A DNA stretch of 64,000 nucleotides from an uncultured Bacteroidales bacterium (GTDB lineage: Bacteria; Bacteroidota; Bacteroidia; Bacteroidales; Bacteroidaceae): assembly GCA_902786925.1 (NCBI GenBank), contig CADAEK010000009.1, positions 1 to 64,000 on the forward strand, read 5' to 3'. Both the position numbers and the translations under genes were made by a program. The notes under the pieces were generated by a model. The model had not been told where the DNA came from and did not search any database. It worked only from the letters and a program-made list of their open reading frames with translations. Below are positions 1 to 8,032 of this stretch, in pieces (the first letter of the stretch is position 1; each line of letters begins with the position of its first letter).

Positions 1-78
1 ACGCACCACCTTGGTCTGCGCCACATAAAACTCCTTGTAGTAGTTCTTGAAAAGCTTGATGAATCGAACTTTCTCCAT
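1..78 (-). CDS. Partial gene: N-terminus of probable RelE/HigB-type (Gp49-like) toxin
   Basis: The first 26 codons of a minus-strand gene run off the left edge. The protein starts MEKVRFIKLFKNYYKEFYVA. This resembles, from memory, the N-terminus of phage Gp49-like/HigB toxins, which cleave mRNA at the ribosome. In those modules the toxin usually comes first and an XRE-type antitoxin follows, which here would lie outside the window. A full promoter match sits just upstream (101-132). The identification rests on a short fragment, so the family is an inference. Confidence 0.45.
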   Translation of the reverse strand, partial: MEKVRFIKLFKNYYKEFYVAQTKVVR

Positions 79-100
79 CCTTTATAGCGTTTTACTGCTA

Positions 101-132
101 CAAAGTTAATCATTTAATGAACATTCACCAAA
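101..132 (-). promoter_or_regulatory. Bacteroidota-type promoter for the left-edge gene
   Basis: On the minus strand, TTTG (129-132) is followed after 20 nt by TAACTTTG (101-108), matching the TTTG / TAnnTTTG consensus. The start codon at 78 lies about 23 nt beyond the -7 box. Confidence 0.6.
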
Positions 133-732
133 TATTTTGCGAATTATTTCAAGAAAAAAAGCAAACCACAAGATAGTGGCCTGCTTCTTTAGTGGATCAG
201 CGGAACCGTCCCCGTGGTCTTGTGGACCGACCTAATTTTCGTTCCACTATTCTTTGCAAAAATCGTTAATCCCTTACAGAACTCGTCGAGCACATTTGTG
301 CCACCACGTTCTCATACATCTTCCTTCTTACATCTTCCTTCATACTTCTTCCATCCGCCCTCAGCCATCAGCCATCTTCAGCGAATCAAAGTTCCGTTTA
401 CAAAGTTAAGCATTTTCTATAAAACAGAATTAACAAACCCTGATTTTTTACTATATTTTCACCTTTTTTATCACAAAACCAAATCACGATGGACAGGTCA
501 ACTGATACAACTCCTTAGCGTGAATCAAAGTTTCCCCCCTAATTGTCCAATTTCCAAAGGAAAAAAGAATAAAAAATGCCGAAAATCTCAAAGACTTTCT
601 GCTAAAAAGTGCCGAAATCCTCAAAGAGACACGCTTTATATATGCTCAAAATCTCAATGCGTACCATTCGTCAAGGTCACCATAATCAGGAAAAAAATCA
701 TTTTATCATTTTCTCATTTTTAGAAAACCTTT
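133..732. other. 600-bp stretch without a convincing gene
   Basis: This is AT-rich, low-complexity DNA. It holds a short hairpin around 150-180, a purine/pyrimidine-skewed stretch near 300-370 and a loose direct repeat near 576-640 (GCCGAAAATCTCAAAGA, then GCCGAAATCCTCAAAGA). A second minus-strand TAACTTTG occurs at 401-408, but only a 25-codon reading frame follows it. A plus-strand open frame at 214-723 has no gene-like composition. I see no supported gene here. Confidence 0.5.
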
Positions 733-750
733 GACCAATAATCATTGGTC
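733..750. repeat. Inverted repeat upstream of the zeta module, possible operator
   Basis: GACCAAT (733-739) and ATTGGTC (744-750) form a perfect 7-bp inverted repeat with a 4-nt centre, about 63 bp upstream of the -7 box of the zeta operon. Toxin-antitoxin operons often bind their own regulator at such palindromes. The role here is a guess from position. Confidence 0.35.
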
Positions 751-812
751 GGAATTATGAGAATTATTGATAATTATCTGAGGAAAATTGTGAGAATATT
801 GACTAAATATTG

Positions 813-820
813 TAACTTTG
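813..820 (+). promoter_or_regulatory. -7 box of the zeta-module promoter
   Basis: TAACTTTG matches TAnnTTTG. A TTG at 788-790 is 22 nt upstream and could serve as a weak -33 element. Transcription would begin near 826, giving a leader of about 85 nt before the first gene at 912. Confidence 0.5.
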
Positions 821-911
821 CAACCAAAAGGCTGCGAGAACGGGACACGCCTAAGCAAACAAGTTTGATTGCATTCGGCTTGCACTGTCCTTGTAGCGTA
901 ACCACCAACTT

Positions 912-1091
912 ATGAAGATTATGAGCATCGATACGTACAAACTGACAAGCATGGAGGAGCCAACCGACGAGATGCTCTCGCAACTGATGCGCGAGGCTGC
1001 AGAGGAGGCGAAGCAGAAGAAAGCGGATGCAACGGCACGTTTCTTCGGACAACTGAAACGTGAATCTGAAAAGATTGCTTCAACATGCTAA
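912..1091 (+). CDS. 59-residue charged protein, putative partner of the zeta-like kinase
   Basis: This small gene begins ATG AAG ATT ATG and ends in TAA at 1089-1091, overlapping the next gene's ATG by 7 nt, so translation is probably coupled. The product starts MKIMSIDTYKLTSMEEPTDE and is rich in Glu, Lys and Gln, with a predicted helical middle (residues about 20-55). It has no signal peptide or membrane segment. Position, size and overlap with a zeta-toxin-like kinase make it a candidate antitoxin. I do not recognise it as epsilon or PezA, and it lacks an obvious helix-turn-helix. The fourth codon is also ATG and could be the start. Confidence 0.62.
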   Translation: MKIMSIDTYKLTSMEEPTDEMLSQLMREAAEEAKQKKADATARFFGQLKRESEKIASTC

Positions 1092-1684
1092 CGGAGAGGC
1101 ATCGCCCAGTACTCATCGTCATTGCTGGTCCAAACGGATCGGGCAAGACCACTATCACCTCGAAGATTCTTCGTCATGAATGGCTTGAAGATGCGCTCTA
1201 CATCAATCCTGACCAGGTGGCGCAAGATAAGTTCGGCGACTGGAACTCGCCTCAGGCTGTTCTCCAAGCAGCACAATACTGCGAAGAACTACGTGAAGCG
1301 TGTTTGAAAAACGGACAGAGCCTTATCTTCGAAACGGTTCTATCTTCTGAAGGAAAGGTAGACTTCATTAGGCGCGCTCATGAAGCAGGCTATTTTATTC
1401 GCCTGTTCTTTGTGTCCACCAGCCACCCCACTATCAATGCATTACGCATTGCTCAGCGAGTAATGGAGGGCGGTCACGACGTGCCGATTCCCAAGATTAT
1501 CTCACGCTACCAGAAATCGATACTTAACTGCAAGCGTGTGGCTACCATTGCTGACCGTGTGTATGTTTACGACAACTCAGTCGACGATGCCGAGGCTCGC
1601 CTGCTTTTCCGTATGACAGAGGGCAGGCTCTTCAAGCGCTACACAGACGATATTCCCCTTTGGGCACAGACCATCATCGACTAA
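1085..1684 (+). CDS. Zeta-toxin-like P-loop kinase (COG4185 type)
   Basis: This 199-residue protein has a Walker A motif, GPNGSGKT (residues 15-22), followed by NPDQVA (41-46) and FETVLSS (82-88). These correspond to the substrate-facing Asp and Glu segments of zeta/PezT proteins. A later RVMEGGHDVP...RY stretch (125-142) carries the arginines expected to hold phosphate. Zeta toxins phosphorylate UDP-N-acetylglucosamine and so block peptidoglycan synthesis; related COG4185 proteins are less studied. It overlaps the 59-residue gene by 7 nt and shares its promoter. The length is close to chromosomal zeta-like proteins and shorter than plasmid zeta (about 287). The family call is firm; toxicity is inferred. 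Confidence 0.88.
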   Translation: MLTERHRPVLIVIAGPNGSGKTTITSKILRHEWLEDALYINPDQVAQDKFGDWNSPQAVLQAAQYCEELREACLKNGQSLIFETVLSSEGKVDFIRRAHEAGYFIRLFFVSTSHPTINALRIAQRVMEGGHDVPIPKIISRYQKSILNCKRVATIADRVYVYDNSVDDAEARLLFRMTEGRLFKRYTDDIPLWAQTIID

Positions 1685-1884
1685 GCCCTCTCTAGCATAG
1701 AAATATAATAATATCCGCCGAGACATCTGTTGAGATGTTTCGGTGGATTGCTTTTTAAGCGAACACAAACTTTGATAATTGACAGTTGCCATGCGGGGTG
1801 TATGTTGAGGTGAGAGGTGGAATGTCTGAAGGCTGATGTCTAAGGTCTAAGGTCAAATGTCTAAGGGAGGAGAAAATTCTCAAA

Positions 1885-1992
1885 TTCTCTAATTCTTGAC
1901 CTTATGTTAGCCTATTTCCGGGCATCGCCCCCAGATTTAAACAAGATTTTATCTGATTTGACTTCGTCGAGCTAAAGGTTCTTGCGCAGCAA
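1885..1992 (-). repeat. Dispersed repeat R2, copy 1 (inverted)
   Basis: On the minus strand this reads GCTGCGCAAGAACCTTTAGC, then a GACGAAGTCAAAT segment, a TTTAAATCTGGGGGC segment and a LINE-like run of short AT-rich motifs ending in TCAAGAATTAGAGAAT. The same block recurs at 6945-7030, 7198-7285, 27871-27980 and, partially and inverted, near 30760-30820 and 30960-31045. Confidence 0.8.
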
Positions 1993-2028
1993 CAAAACAA
2001 ACACCGCGCCAGCCCAACTGTCAATTAT

Positions 2029-2108
2029 CAACGTTTGTAGCAGCGAGAGCAGAGTCAAGTGTACTTGAACTATGCCGAGTCGCGCCCAAACCTCAGCGAA
2101 GCTAATTG
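2029..2108 (+). repeat. Dispersed repeat R1, copy 1
   Basis: This 80-bp block begins CAACGTTTGTAGCAGCGAGA, contains the palindrome CAAGTGTACTTG and ends CAGCGAAGCTAATT. Near-identical copies in the same orientation lie at 56403-56481 and 62864-62942. All three are intergenic. Confidence 0.85.
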
Positions 2109-2405
2109 TCAATTGTCAATTAACAAAATCCGTGTCATCCACGTAATCTGTGTGACCTTAAAATAACATACCGCTTCGCGATGATTTAGCAGATGGAGCG
2201 GATTTGCCGCCTTCAGCGGAACAGAAGAAGGTCACACAGATTCCACTCTAATGCTTGCGAAAAGGTTTTACTTACCCCAAATGATTGAGCCGTAATCTCA
2301 TGGGGCATGAAACGCAGTACCTACATACGCCTTTGAGGTGTATCGCGAACTAAGAAGGACGCTGAAGGGCCTTGTAGGGGAAGGCTAAGAGTAAACAGGT
2401 CGTGC
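2109..2405. other. Intergenic DNA with short dispersed motifs
   Basis: The stretch holds TCAATTGTCAATT motifs and phrases such as GTGTGACCTTAAAATAAC and AGGTCACACAGATTCC that recur near 7070-7090 and 30940-31130. From about 2270 to 2400 there is unique sequence with no long frame on either strand. I see no gene. Confidence 0.5.
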
Positions 2406-2553
2406 GTTCCAGTTCCAGTTGTTCCAATTAAAATTTGAGGGACAAACACCCCTTTTATAATCTTTATAACTAACTAATATATAGATAGTTATATATAGAA
2501 TTAGGGTGTAATGGAACTGCCAAAAAACAAACTGGAACAACTGGAACTGGAAC
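2406..2553. repeat. 148-bp element bounded by perfect 21-bp inverted repeats
   Basis: GTTCCAGTTCCAGTTGTTCC plus A (2406-2426) is exactly complementary to the sequence at 2533-2553. The interior is AT-rich and holds an imperfect palindrome around TATATAGATAGTTATATATA. No reading frame of note lies inside. The architecture is like a miniature inverted-repeat element or a long regulatory hairpin. No clear target-site duplication flanks it. Confidence 0.8.
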
Positions 2554-2875
2554 ACGAGGCCATTTAATTTTCATCTAAAAAGCAAAATATCAATAAGATA
2601 CAATATTAGCAAAACGGCTGCACATAAGATGCAGGGGCTCGCAAAGGCTCAAAATGCACGACTTGCACCCCTGAAAATTGGGGTTATTCATGGTTTTTCT
2701 AAACTACTAACACAGATTTAAGCAGGCGCCCTCCCCCAATATGAGGTTTAAAGCATTCAACGTTCAGTAGTCAAAGCACAATATAAGCACTATGCATCGC
2801 TTAAAATCACACAATCACTATTGAATCTATGACCTACAACATATCGAAGCTTGCACAATACTTGTAAGAGTTTTT
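2554..2875. other. Intergenic DNA, nothing recognised
   Basis: AT-rich unique sequence without a sizeable reading frame on either strand and without a promoter match that leads into a gene. Confidence 0.5.
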
Positions 2876-2941
2876 TGCTGACTAACTGGGTAGCAAATGC
2901 TGACTAACTGGGTAGCAAATGCTGACTAACTGGGTAGCAAG
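2876..2941. repeat. Three tandem 22-bp repeats
   Basis: The unit TGCTGACTAACTGGGTAGCA plus two bases occurs three times in exact register, differing only at the last base. Each unit junction forms TTTGCT/AGCAAA-like arms, so each copy can fold on itself. Confidence 0.9.
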
Positions 2942-2947
2942 CATTCA

Positions 2948-3002
2948 GCAAGGGGGCAGCAAGGGGGCAGCAAGGGAGTAGCAAGGGAGTAGCAAGGGAG
3001 TA
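2948..3002. repeat. Five tandem 11-bp repeats
   Basis: GCAAGGGGGCA occurs twice (2948-2969) and GCAAGGGAGTA three times (2970-3002), without a gap. The 11-bp period is half that of the adjacent 22-bp array. Confidence 0.9.
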
Positions 3003-3011
3003 GCCTCAATT

Positions 3012-3088
3012 CTTGTCCGGTACTTGTTCAGTACTTGTTCAGTACTTGTCCGGTATATGTCCGGTGCATTACCGAACATATACCGGTC
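3012..3088. repeat. Seven-unit 11-bp array with a terminal hairpin
   Basis: Units in exact phase are CTTGTCCGGTA, CTTGTTCAGTA twice, CTTGTCCGGTA, TATGTCCGGTG, CATTACCGAAC and ATATACCGGTC. The last three form an imperfect stem (TATGTCCGGT against ACCGAACATA, 3056-3080). Confidence 0.88.
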
Positions 3089-3251
3089 ATATAGCGTAGA
3101 TATAGCGGACAAGGATAGGAGGTACTATAAGGCAAGACTATGGCTAAGGTATGGGAAGAGTGGAGATAAAGATGAGAGGTTCATGAGAAAGCAGTGAGAA
3201 GTGCTTTTGCAATTTTGCACTTGGGTATTTTCACACTTGGGCTTTTTTTTG

Positions 3252-3259
3252 TACCTTTG
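3252..3259 (+). promoter_or_regulatory. -7 box for the alanine symporter
   Basis: TACCTTTG matches the TAnnTTTG consensus 52 nt before the start codon. No -33 TTTG at standard spacing is visible. Confidence 0.5.
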
Positions 3260-3310
3260 TGGCCAACTTTCGACATCTAAACAACAGAAAGAGCGATCAT
3301 AGCATAACCA

Positions 3311-4675
3311 ATGGAGCAATTACTGAAACTTACTGAATATATCAGCGGCATCGTGTGGGGATGGCCCATGATTGTGATGCTGCTGGGCACGCACATCTTT
3401 CTTACGCTGAGACTGAAGTTTCCACAACGGAAAATCTGGACGGCAATCCGCCTGTCGGTCAGAAAGGACAAGGACGCCACAGGCGAAGTGAGCCAGTTTG
3501 GCGCTTTGGCCACGTCTCTGGCAGCAACGATTGGCACGGGCAACATTATCGGTGTGGCCACGGCTGTGAGCTTGGGCGGACCGGGGGCTGTCCTGTGGTG
3601 CTGGCTGACGGGCGTGTTTGGCATTGCCACGAAGTATGGCGAGGGACTGCTGGCCATCAAGTACAGAGTGAAGACAAAGAACGGGCGAATACTGGGCGGA
3701 CCGATGTATGCGCTGGAGAACGGACTGGGAATGCGATGGCTGGGCGTGCTGTTCTGTGTGTTTGCGGCGGTGGCCTCGTTTGGCATCGGCAACACGGTGC
3801 AGGCGAATGCCATCAGCGAGAACCTGGCGCTGGTGTTGGATGGATGGCTGTCGGCAGAGCGCACGAAGATGATAACGGGCTTTGTGCTGGCCACGCTGGT
3901 GGGGTTTGTGGTGATTGGCGGTTTGAAGAACATTGCCCGCTGGTGCACAGCGCTGGTGCCGATGATGGCGCTGCTGTATGTGCTGGGGTGCATCTACATA
4001 CTGTGCGTGAACCACGCTTATCTGGGCGAGGCTGTGGCGCTCATCTTCGAGAAGGCTTTCTCGCTGGAGGCAGTGGGAGGCGGCACCGCAGGAACGGTGG
4101 TGATGGTGGCGGCACGGTATGGCATTGCGCGCGGTCTGTTCTCGAACGAGTCGGGCATGGGCTCGGCTCCGATTGTGGCTGCTGCGGCACAGACGAAGAA
4201 TCCTGTGCGACAAGCGCTGGTGTCGTCGACGGGCACGTTCTGGGACACGGTGGTGATTTGCGCCATCACGGGTCTGGTGATTGTGTCGAGCATCATCGCT
4301 TATCCTGAAATCAGCCAAGAGGACGGCGGCATGCTGACGAAGAAGGCGTTTGGCATGATTCCGTATGTGGGCACTCCCATCCTGACGTTTGGCATCATCA
4401 CATTCTCGTTCTCCACCATCTTGGGCTGGAGCTACTACGGCGAGCGGGCCATAGAGTATCTGGCGGGCAGACGAAGCATCGTGTTCTACCGCATCATGTA
4501 CATCATGCTGGTGTATACTGGCGCCACAATGAGCCTGGCGCTGGTGTGGAACGTGGCCGACATCATGAACGCCCTGATGGCCGTGCCGAACCTGATTGCG
4601 CTGCTGCTGCTCTCGGGTGTGATAGCGAAAGACACACAGCACTATCTGTGGGAGAATCATCTGGACGAGGAATGA
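3311..4675 (+). CDS. Alanine/glycine:cation symporter (AGCS family)
   Basis: This 454-residue, multi-helix membrane protein belongs to the sodium:alanine symporter family, which imports alanine or glycine with Na+ or H+. Diagnostic segments are ATIGTGNIIGVATAVSLGGP (residues about 71-90) and the later ARYGIARGLFSNESGMGSAP region (about 267-286), a conserved part of the family. Its length is usual for the family. The ATG at 3311 follows a TAnnTTTG box by about 50 nt with no strong ribosome-binding site, typical of the phylum. The stop codon TGA (4673-4675) is also the first three bases of a 44-unit heptamer array. The exact amino acid carried cannot be read from sequence. Confidence 0.92.
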   Translation: MEQLLKLTEYISGIVWGWPMIVMLLGTHIFLTLRLKFPQRKIWTAIRLSVRKDKDATGEVSQFGALATSLAATIGTGNIIGVATAVSLGGPGAVLWCWLTGVFGIATKYGEGLLAIKYRVKTKNGRILGGPMYALENGLGMRWLGVLFCVFAAVASFGIGNTVQANAISENLALVLDGWLSAERTKMITGFVLATLVGFVVIGGLKNIARWCTALVPMMALLYVLGCIYILCVNHAYLGEAVALIFEKAFSLEAVGGGTAGTVVMVAARYGIARGLFSNESGMGSAPIVAAAAQTKNPVRQALVSSTGTFWDTVVICAITGLVIVSSIIAYPEISQEDGGMLTKKAFGMIPYVGTPILTFGIITFSFSTILGWSYYGERAIEYLAGRRSIVFYRIMYIMLVYTGATMSLALVWNVADIMNALMAVPNLIALLLLSGVIAKDTQHYLWENHLDEE

Positions 4676-4980
4676 GGAGTTAGGAGTGAGGAGTGAGGAG
4701 TTAGGAGTTAGGAGTTAGGAGTGAGGAATGAGGAGTGAGGAGTGAGGAATGAGGAATTAGGAATGAGGAGTGAGGAATGAGGAATGAGGAGTGAGGAGTG
4801 AGGAATGAGGAGTGAGGAGTTAGGAGTGAGGAGTTAGGAATGAGGAGTGAGGAATGAGGAGTGAGGAATGAGGAATGAGGAATGAGGAATGAGGAATGAG
4901 GAGTGAGGAATGAGGAATTAGGAATGAGGAGTGAGGAATGAGGAGTGAGGAATGAGGAGTTAGGAGTGAGGAGTTAAGAA
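4673..4980 (+). repeat. 44-unit heptamer array (TKAGGAR)
   Basis: The whole gap between the symporter and the next gene is a tandem array of 7-bp units TGAGGAG, TTAGGAG, TGAGGAA and TTAGGAA, starting at the symporter's TGA stop. From 4673 to 4980 it is 308 bp, an exact multiple of 7. The last unit, TTAAGAA, is degenerate. Confidence 0.93.
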
Positions 4981-4999
4981 TATATAAGATATATAGGAA

Positions 5000-6889
5000 A
5001 TGATAGAAGACCTTTGTATCATCATGCTGACGGCAGGCATCACGAGCCTGTTGTTCAAGCTGTTTAAGCAGCCTGTTGTCTTAGGATATATTGTTGCGGG
5101 CATGCTGGTGGGCCCTTATGTGATGGGGGAATCGTGGATTAACAACGCTGAGAATGCTGCCACATGGGGAGAGATTGGCGTACTGTTCCTGCTGTTCAGT
5201 CTGGGACTGGAGTTTTCTTTCAAGAAACTGCTGAAGGTGGGCAGCACGGCTATGATTGGCGCTGGCGTCATCGTAGTGGGCATGATGACGGCTGGCATGC
5301 TGACGGCTTACGCGCTGGGATGGGGAGGCATGAACGCGCTGTTCCTGGGCGGCATGTTGTGTATGTCGTCAACCACTATCGTATTTAAGGCTATTGAAGA
5401 GGCAGGACTGCGGAGCCATCGCTTTGCGGGGGTGTGCTTTGGCATTCTGATTGTGGAGGACCTCTTCGCGGTGGTGCTGATGGTGCTGCTGAGTTCTATC
5501 GCTGTGAAGAACAAGTTTGAGGGCGAGGAACTGCTATGGCAGGTGGCCAAGCTGGTAATGTACATCGCCCTCTGGTTTGTACTGGGCATCACGCTGATTC
5601 CTACGTTCCTGAAGAAGTTCAAGAAGTATCTGAACGACGAGACGCTGACTATCTTCTCTATCGGATTGTGTCTGGGCATGGTGCTGCTGGCGGTGCAGGC
5701 GGGCTTTAGCAGCGCTCTGGGCGCATTCGTGATGGGCTCTGTGCTTGCCGAGACCATCGACGCTGAGCGCATTGAGCACTTGGTACAGCCCATGAAGAAT
5801 ATCTTTGGCGCTATATTCTTTGTGTCTGTGGGCATGATGATTAACCCTGCCCTGCTCTTGCAGTATTGGTTGCCTATCACTATCATCACGCTGGTGGTGA
5901 TTGTGGGACAGATTCTGTTTGGCTCTATCGGCACGCTCCTGTCGGGACAACCGCTGAGAGTGGCGCTGCAGACGGGCTTTTCACTGGTGCAGATTGGTGA
6001 GTTCGCTTTCATCATCGCCAACCTGGGACAAAACCTGAAGGTGACGGACTCAAGCCTCTACCCTATTGTGGTGGCTGTGAGTGTGATTACCACCTTCCTC
6101 ACCCCGTACATCATGAAACTCGCCTACCCCACTCTGGCCTTCCTGGAGAGCCACATGAGCGAAGAGACGCACAAGATGCTGGACAGCTATACGGAAAAAC
6201 GGAAAACCAACAGCAGCAAAAAGCGCGCCACATGGGCAAGGCCTGCCGTGAGACTGTTCAAAATGCTGTTGCTGCACTTGGCTATGGCTCCTGGCATCAA
6301 CACGTTCCTGCGTCTCTTCAACGATAATCTTTATGCGCGTGAACGGTTGGCAGAATCGAAACGAGGACTGGAGCGCGAAATTGAGGACTCGCTGCTGACA
6401 CTGGACCTGCACATTGCGGAGGTGGAGGTTTCTGCCAATTCTGCTTTTGCGGGCAAGGCGCTCAAGGATTTAGGCATCAGAGGTAAGACGGGTGCCAATA
6501 TCGTACGCATCATACGCGGAGGCATCAACATCAATATCCCTGGAGGAAATCATCGCCTGTACCCTGGTGACCGGGTGATTCTGGCGGGTTCGGATACCGA
6601 TGTGGCTTCCTTCCAGAAGATGCTGGAAACAAGCCTTTCCAATACCGACACAGATAATATCAACACCAGCATCATCTTGGACAACTTCACCATCAAGGCG
6701 GACTCTCCTCTGTGCGGCAAGAGCATCATCAATTCGGGCATTCGGGAGAAGGGCAATTGCATCGTCATGGGACTCATCAGACCCCTGGATGACTTCTACA
6801 CCAATCCTGACCCCAACATCATCATACAGGAAGATGACATCATCATTGTGGCGGGCGAGAAGCAAAAGATGCAGGAGTTCTTTAGCTAA
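5000..6889 (+). CDS. Monovalent cation:proton antiporter (CPA2/KefB-like) with two TrkA-C domains
   Basis: This 629-residue inner-membrane protein has an N-terminal Na+/H+ exchanger domain of about 12 helices (residues 1-385), including FLLFSLGLEFSFKKLLKVG and GICFGILIVEDLF-like segments of the CPA2 family. A linker (385-460) follows, then two TrkA-C (RCK-C) regulatory domains at about 465-545 and 560-629, each with the GIRxKxG and PGDxV/EDDIIIVAG pattern. No nucleotide-binding TrkA-N domain is present, unlike KefB/KefC. Such proteins exchange K+ or Na+ for protons. The gene begins 19 nt after the heptamer array. Which ion it moves is not determined by sequence. Confidence 0.9.
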   Translation: MIEDLCIIMLTAGITSLLFKLFKQPVVLGYIVAGMLVGPYVMGESWINNAENAATWGEIGVLFLLFSLGLEFSFKKLLKVGSTAMIGAGVIVVGMMTAGMLTAYALGWGGMNALFLGGMLCMSSTTIVFKAIEEAGLRSHRFAGVCFGILIVEDLFAVVLMVLLSSIAVKNKFEGEELLWQVAKLVMYIALWFVLGITLIPTFLKKFKKYLNDETLTIFSIGLCLGMVLLAVQAGFSSALGAFVMGSVLAETIDAERIEHLVQPMKNIFGAIFFVSVGMMINPALLLQYWLPITIITLVVIVGQILFGSIGTLLSGQPLRVALQTGFSLVQIGEFAFIIANLGQNLKVTDSSLYPIVVAVSVITTFLTPYIMKLAYPTLAFLESHMSEETHKMLDSYTEKRKTNSSKKRATWARPAVRLFKMLLLHLAMAPGINTFLRLFNDNLYARERLAESKRGLEREIEDSLLTLDLHIAEVEVSANSAFAGKALKDLGIRGKTGANIVRIIRGGININIPGGNHRLYPGDRVILAGSDTDVASFQKMLETSLSNTDTDNINTSIILDNFTIKADSPLCGKSIINSGIREKGNCIVMGLIRPLDDFYTNPDPNIIIQEDDIIIVAGEKQKMQEFFS

Positions 6890-7572
6890 GAATTCCAGCC
6901 GGTTCAATTGATCAAGAATTGTTCAAGGCTCCTGGGGGGCTTTATTGCTGCGCAAGAACCTTTAGCTCGACGAAGTCAAATCATTCAAATCAATTTAAAT
7001 CTTAGGGCAAAGCCCTGAAATAAGAGAGCCATTCTTGGCTCAAAAAATCTGTGGAATCTGCGGAATCTGTGTGAGACTAAAATAACATCGCGTTAGCCCA
7101 GAGCCGTGCAAGGCTCTACCATTTCAGGGCTTTGCCCCAAGATTTTTTTAATAGATTTTTGATAGATTTCTATCCGAAGGATATAAAAGAGATAGCCGCA
7201 GCAGGCGGCTCTTGGGGTGTTTTATTGCTGCGCAAGAAATCATTCAAATCAATTTAAATCTTAGGGCAAAGCCTAGAAATAAGAGAGACATTCTTGGCTC
7301 TGGGGGTTATATCAAGAATTAGAGAATTAGAGAATTTGACTTAAAATCATCCGTGTTCGTATAGAGTAAATTCTATAATTCTTGATAAATAAAAGATTAA
7401 AGAGAAAAATTCTCCAATTCGCAAATTCTTGATTATAAAAGATTATCTTGTTACTGAACTAAGGTCACCAAAACGTTAGTTTAGAATTGCCAAAAGCATC
7501 CTTTCCCAACAAAAAGATGCTTCAATTTGAAAAAATATAGCGATTGTTGACTGCTAACCAGCAACTTTTCCA
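6890..7572. repeat. Repeat-filled intergenic region
   Basis: Two forward copies of R2 (6945-7030 and 7198-7285) flank an inverted relative around 7124-7195, which has CAGGGCTTTGCCCC and TTGATAGATTTCTATCCGAA also seen near 30745-30815. The rest is AT-rich repeats of the AATTAGAGAATTAGAGAATT kind (about 7310-7450). No gene is apparent. Confidence 0.75.
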
Positions 7573-7580
7573 TACCTTTG
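7573..7580 (+). promoter_or_regulatory. -7 box of the tmRNA promoter
   Basis: TACCTTTG lies 17 nt before the tmRNA 5' end. TTGTTG at 7544-7549 is 23 nt upstream, a slightly long spacing for a -33 element. Confidence 0.6.
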
Positions 7581-7597
7581 CATCCGCAAAACACGTC

Positions 7598-7998
7598 GGG
7601 GATGACTGGATTTGACAGCAAGCCGAGGTGATGCGTAAGCATGCAGAGAGTCGATGCCCCTCTCTTAAATCTCAGACATCAAAGAATTAATTGGCGAAAC
7701 TCGTTACGCTCTCGCTGCTTGATCGAAGTTTAGTAAATCGAGCCTAATTCTCTCGCAAGGTCGAGGGAACGAGACATCGCCCAGAAAGCCACTCGTCCTG
7801 AGGCGTTCTGACCAGCGGTGCTATAAATTCAGGAATAGTTGACAGTAGCCTCGTGCTGCCAATGAAGTTTTAGAGGATAAGGATGCAGTTGGTGGTCTTG
7901 GTCTTGCTGCATCACGAAAACCAAAGGCAAGAATAAGCATGTAGAAAGCGTATGGCTTCCTTGTTTGGACGAGGGTTCAATCCCCTCCATCTCCACAA
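7598..7998 (+). ncRNA. ssrA: tmRNA
   Basis: tmRNA frees stalled ribosomes and tags the unfinished protein for degradation. The 5' end GGGGATGACTGGATTTGACA and the 3' end GAGGGTTCAATCCCCTCC are typical. GGGGATG (7598-7604) pairs with CATCTCC (7988-7994), with one G-U, as the acceptor stem. The T-loop TTCAATC is present. The tag frame at 7693-7722 encodes GETRYALAA and then TGA, ending in YALAA as in other Bacteroidota. The CCA end is not encoded, because the discriminator A is followed by CAA. It has its own promoter and a terminator just downstream. Confidence 0.96.
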
Positions 7999-8002
7999 AA
8001 TG

Positions 8003-8032
8003 ACGGTGCCCTTCAATGGAGCACCGTTTTTT
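8003..8032 (+). terminator. Rho-independent terminator of tmRNA
   Basis: ACGGTGC (8003-8009) pairs with GCACCGT (8021-8027) across an 11-nt loop, followed by a T run. Confidence 0.85.

Noticed and set aside
214-723. Plus-strand open frame of 169 codons
   Set aside because: Its composition is low-complexity and it has no promoter, recognisable domain or gene-like start. It spans skewed intergenic DNA.
3320-3993. Frameshifted second transporter within the symporter region
   Set aside because: The plus-strand alternative frame (3355-4308) has no hydrophobic helices or motifs and lies wholly inside the real gene.
3277-4660. Long open frames antisense to the alanine symporter
   Set aside because: They mirror the GC-rich third codon positions of the real gene; the sense protein has clear family motifs.
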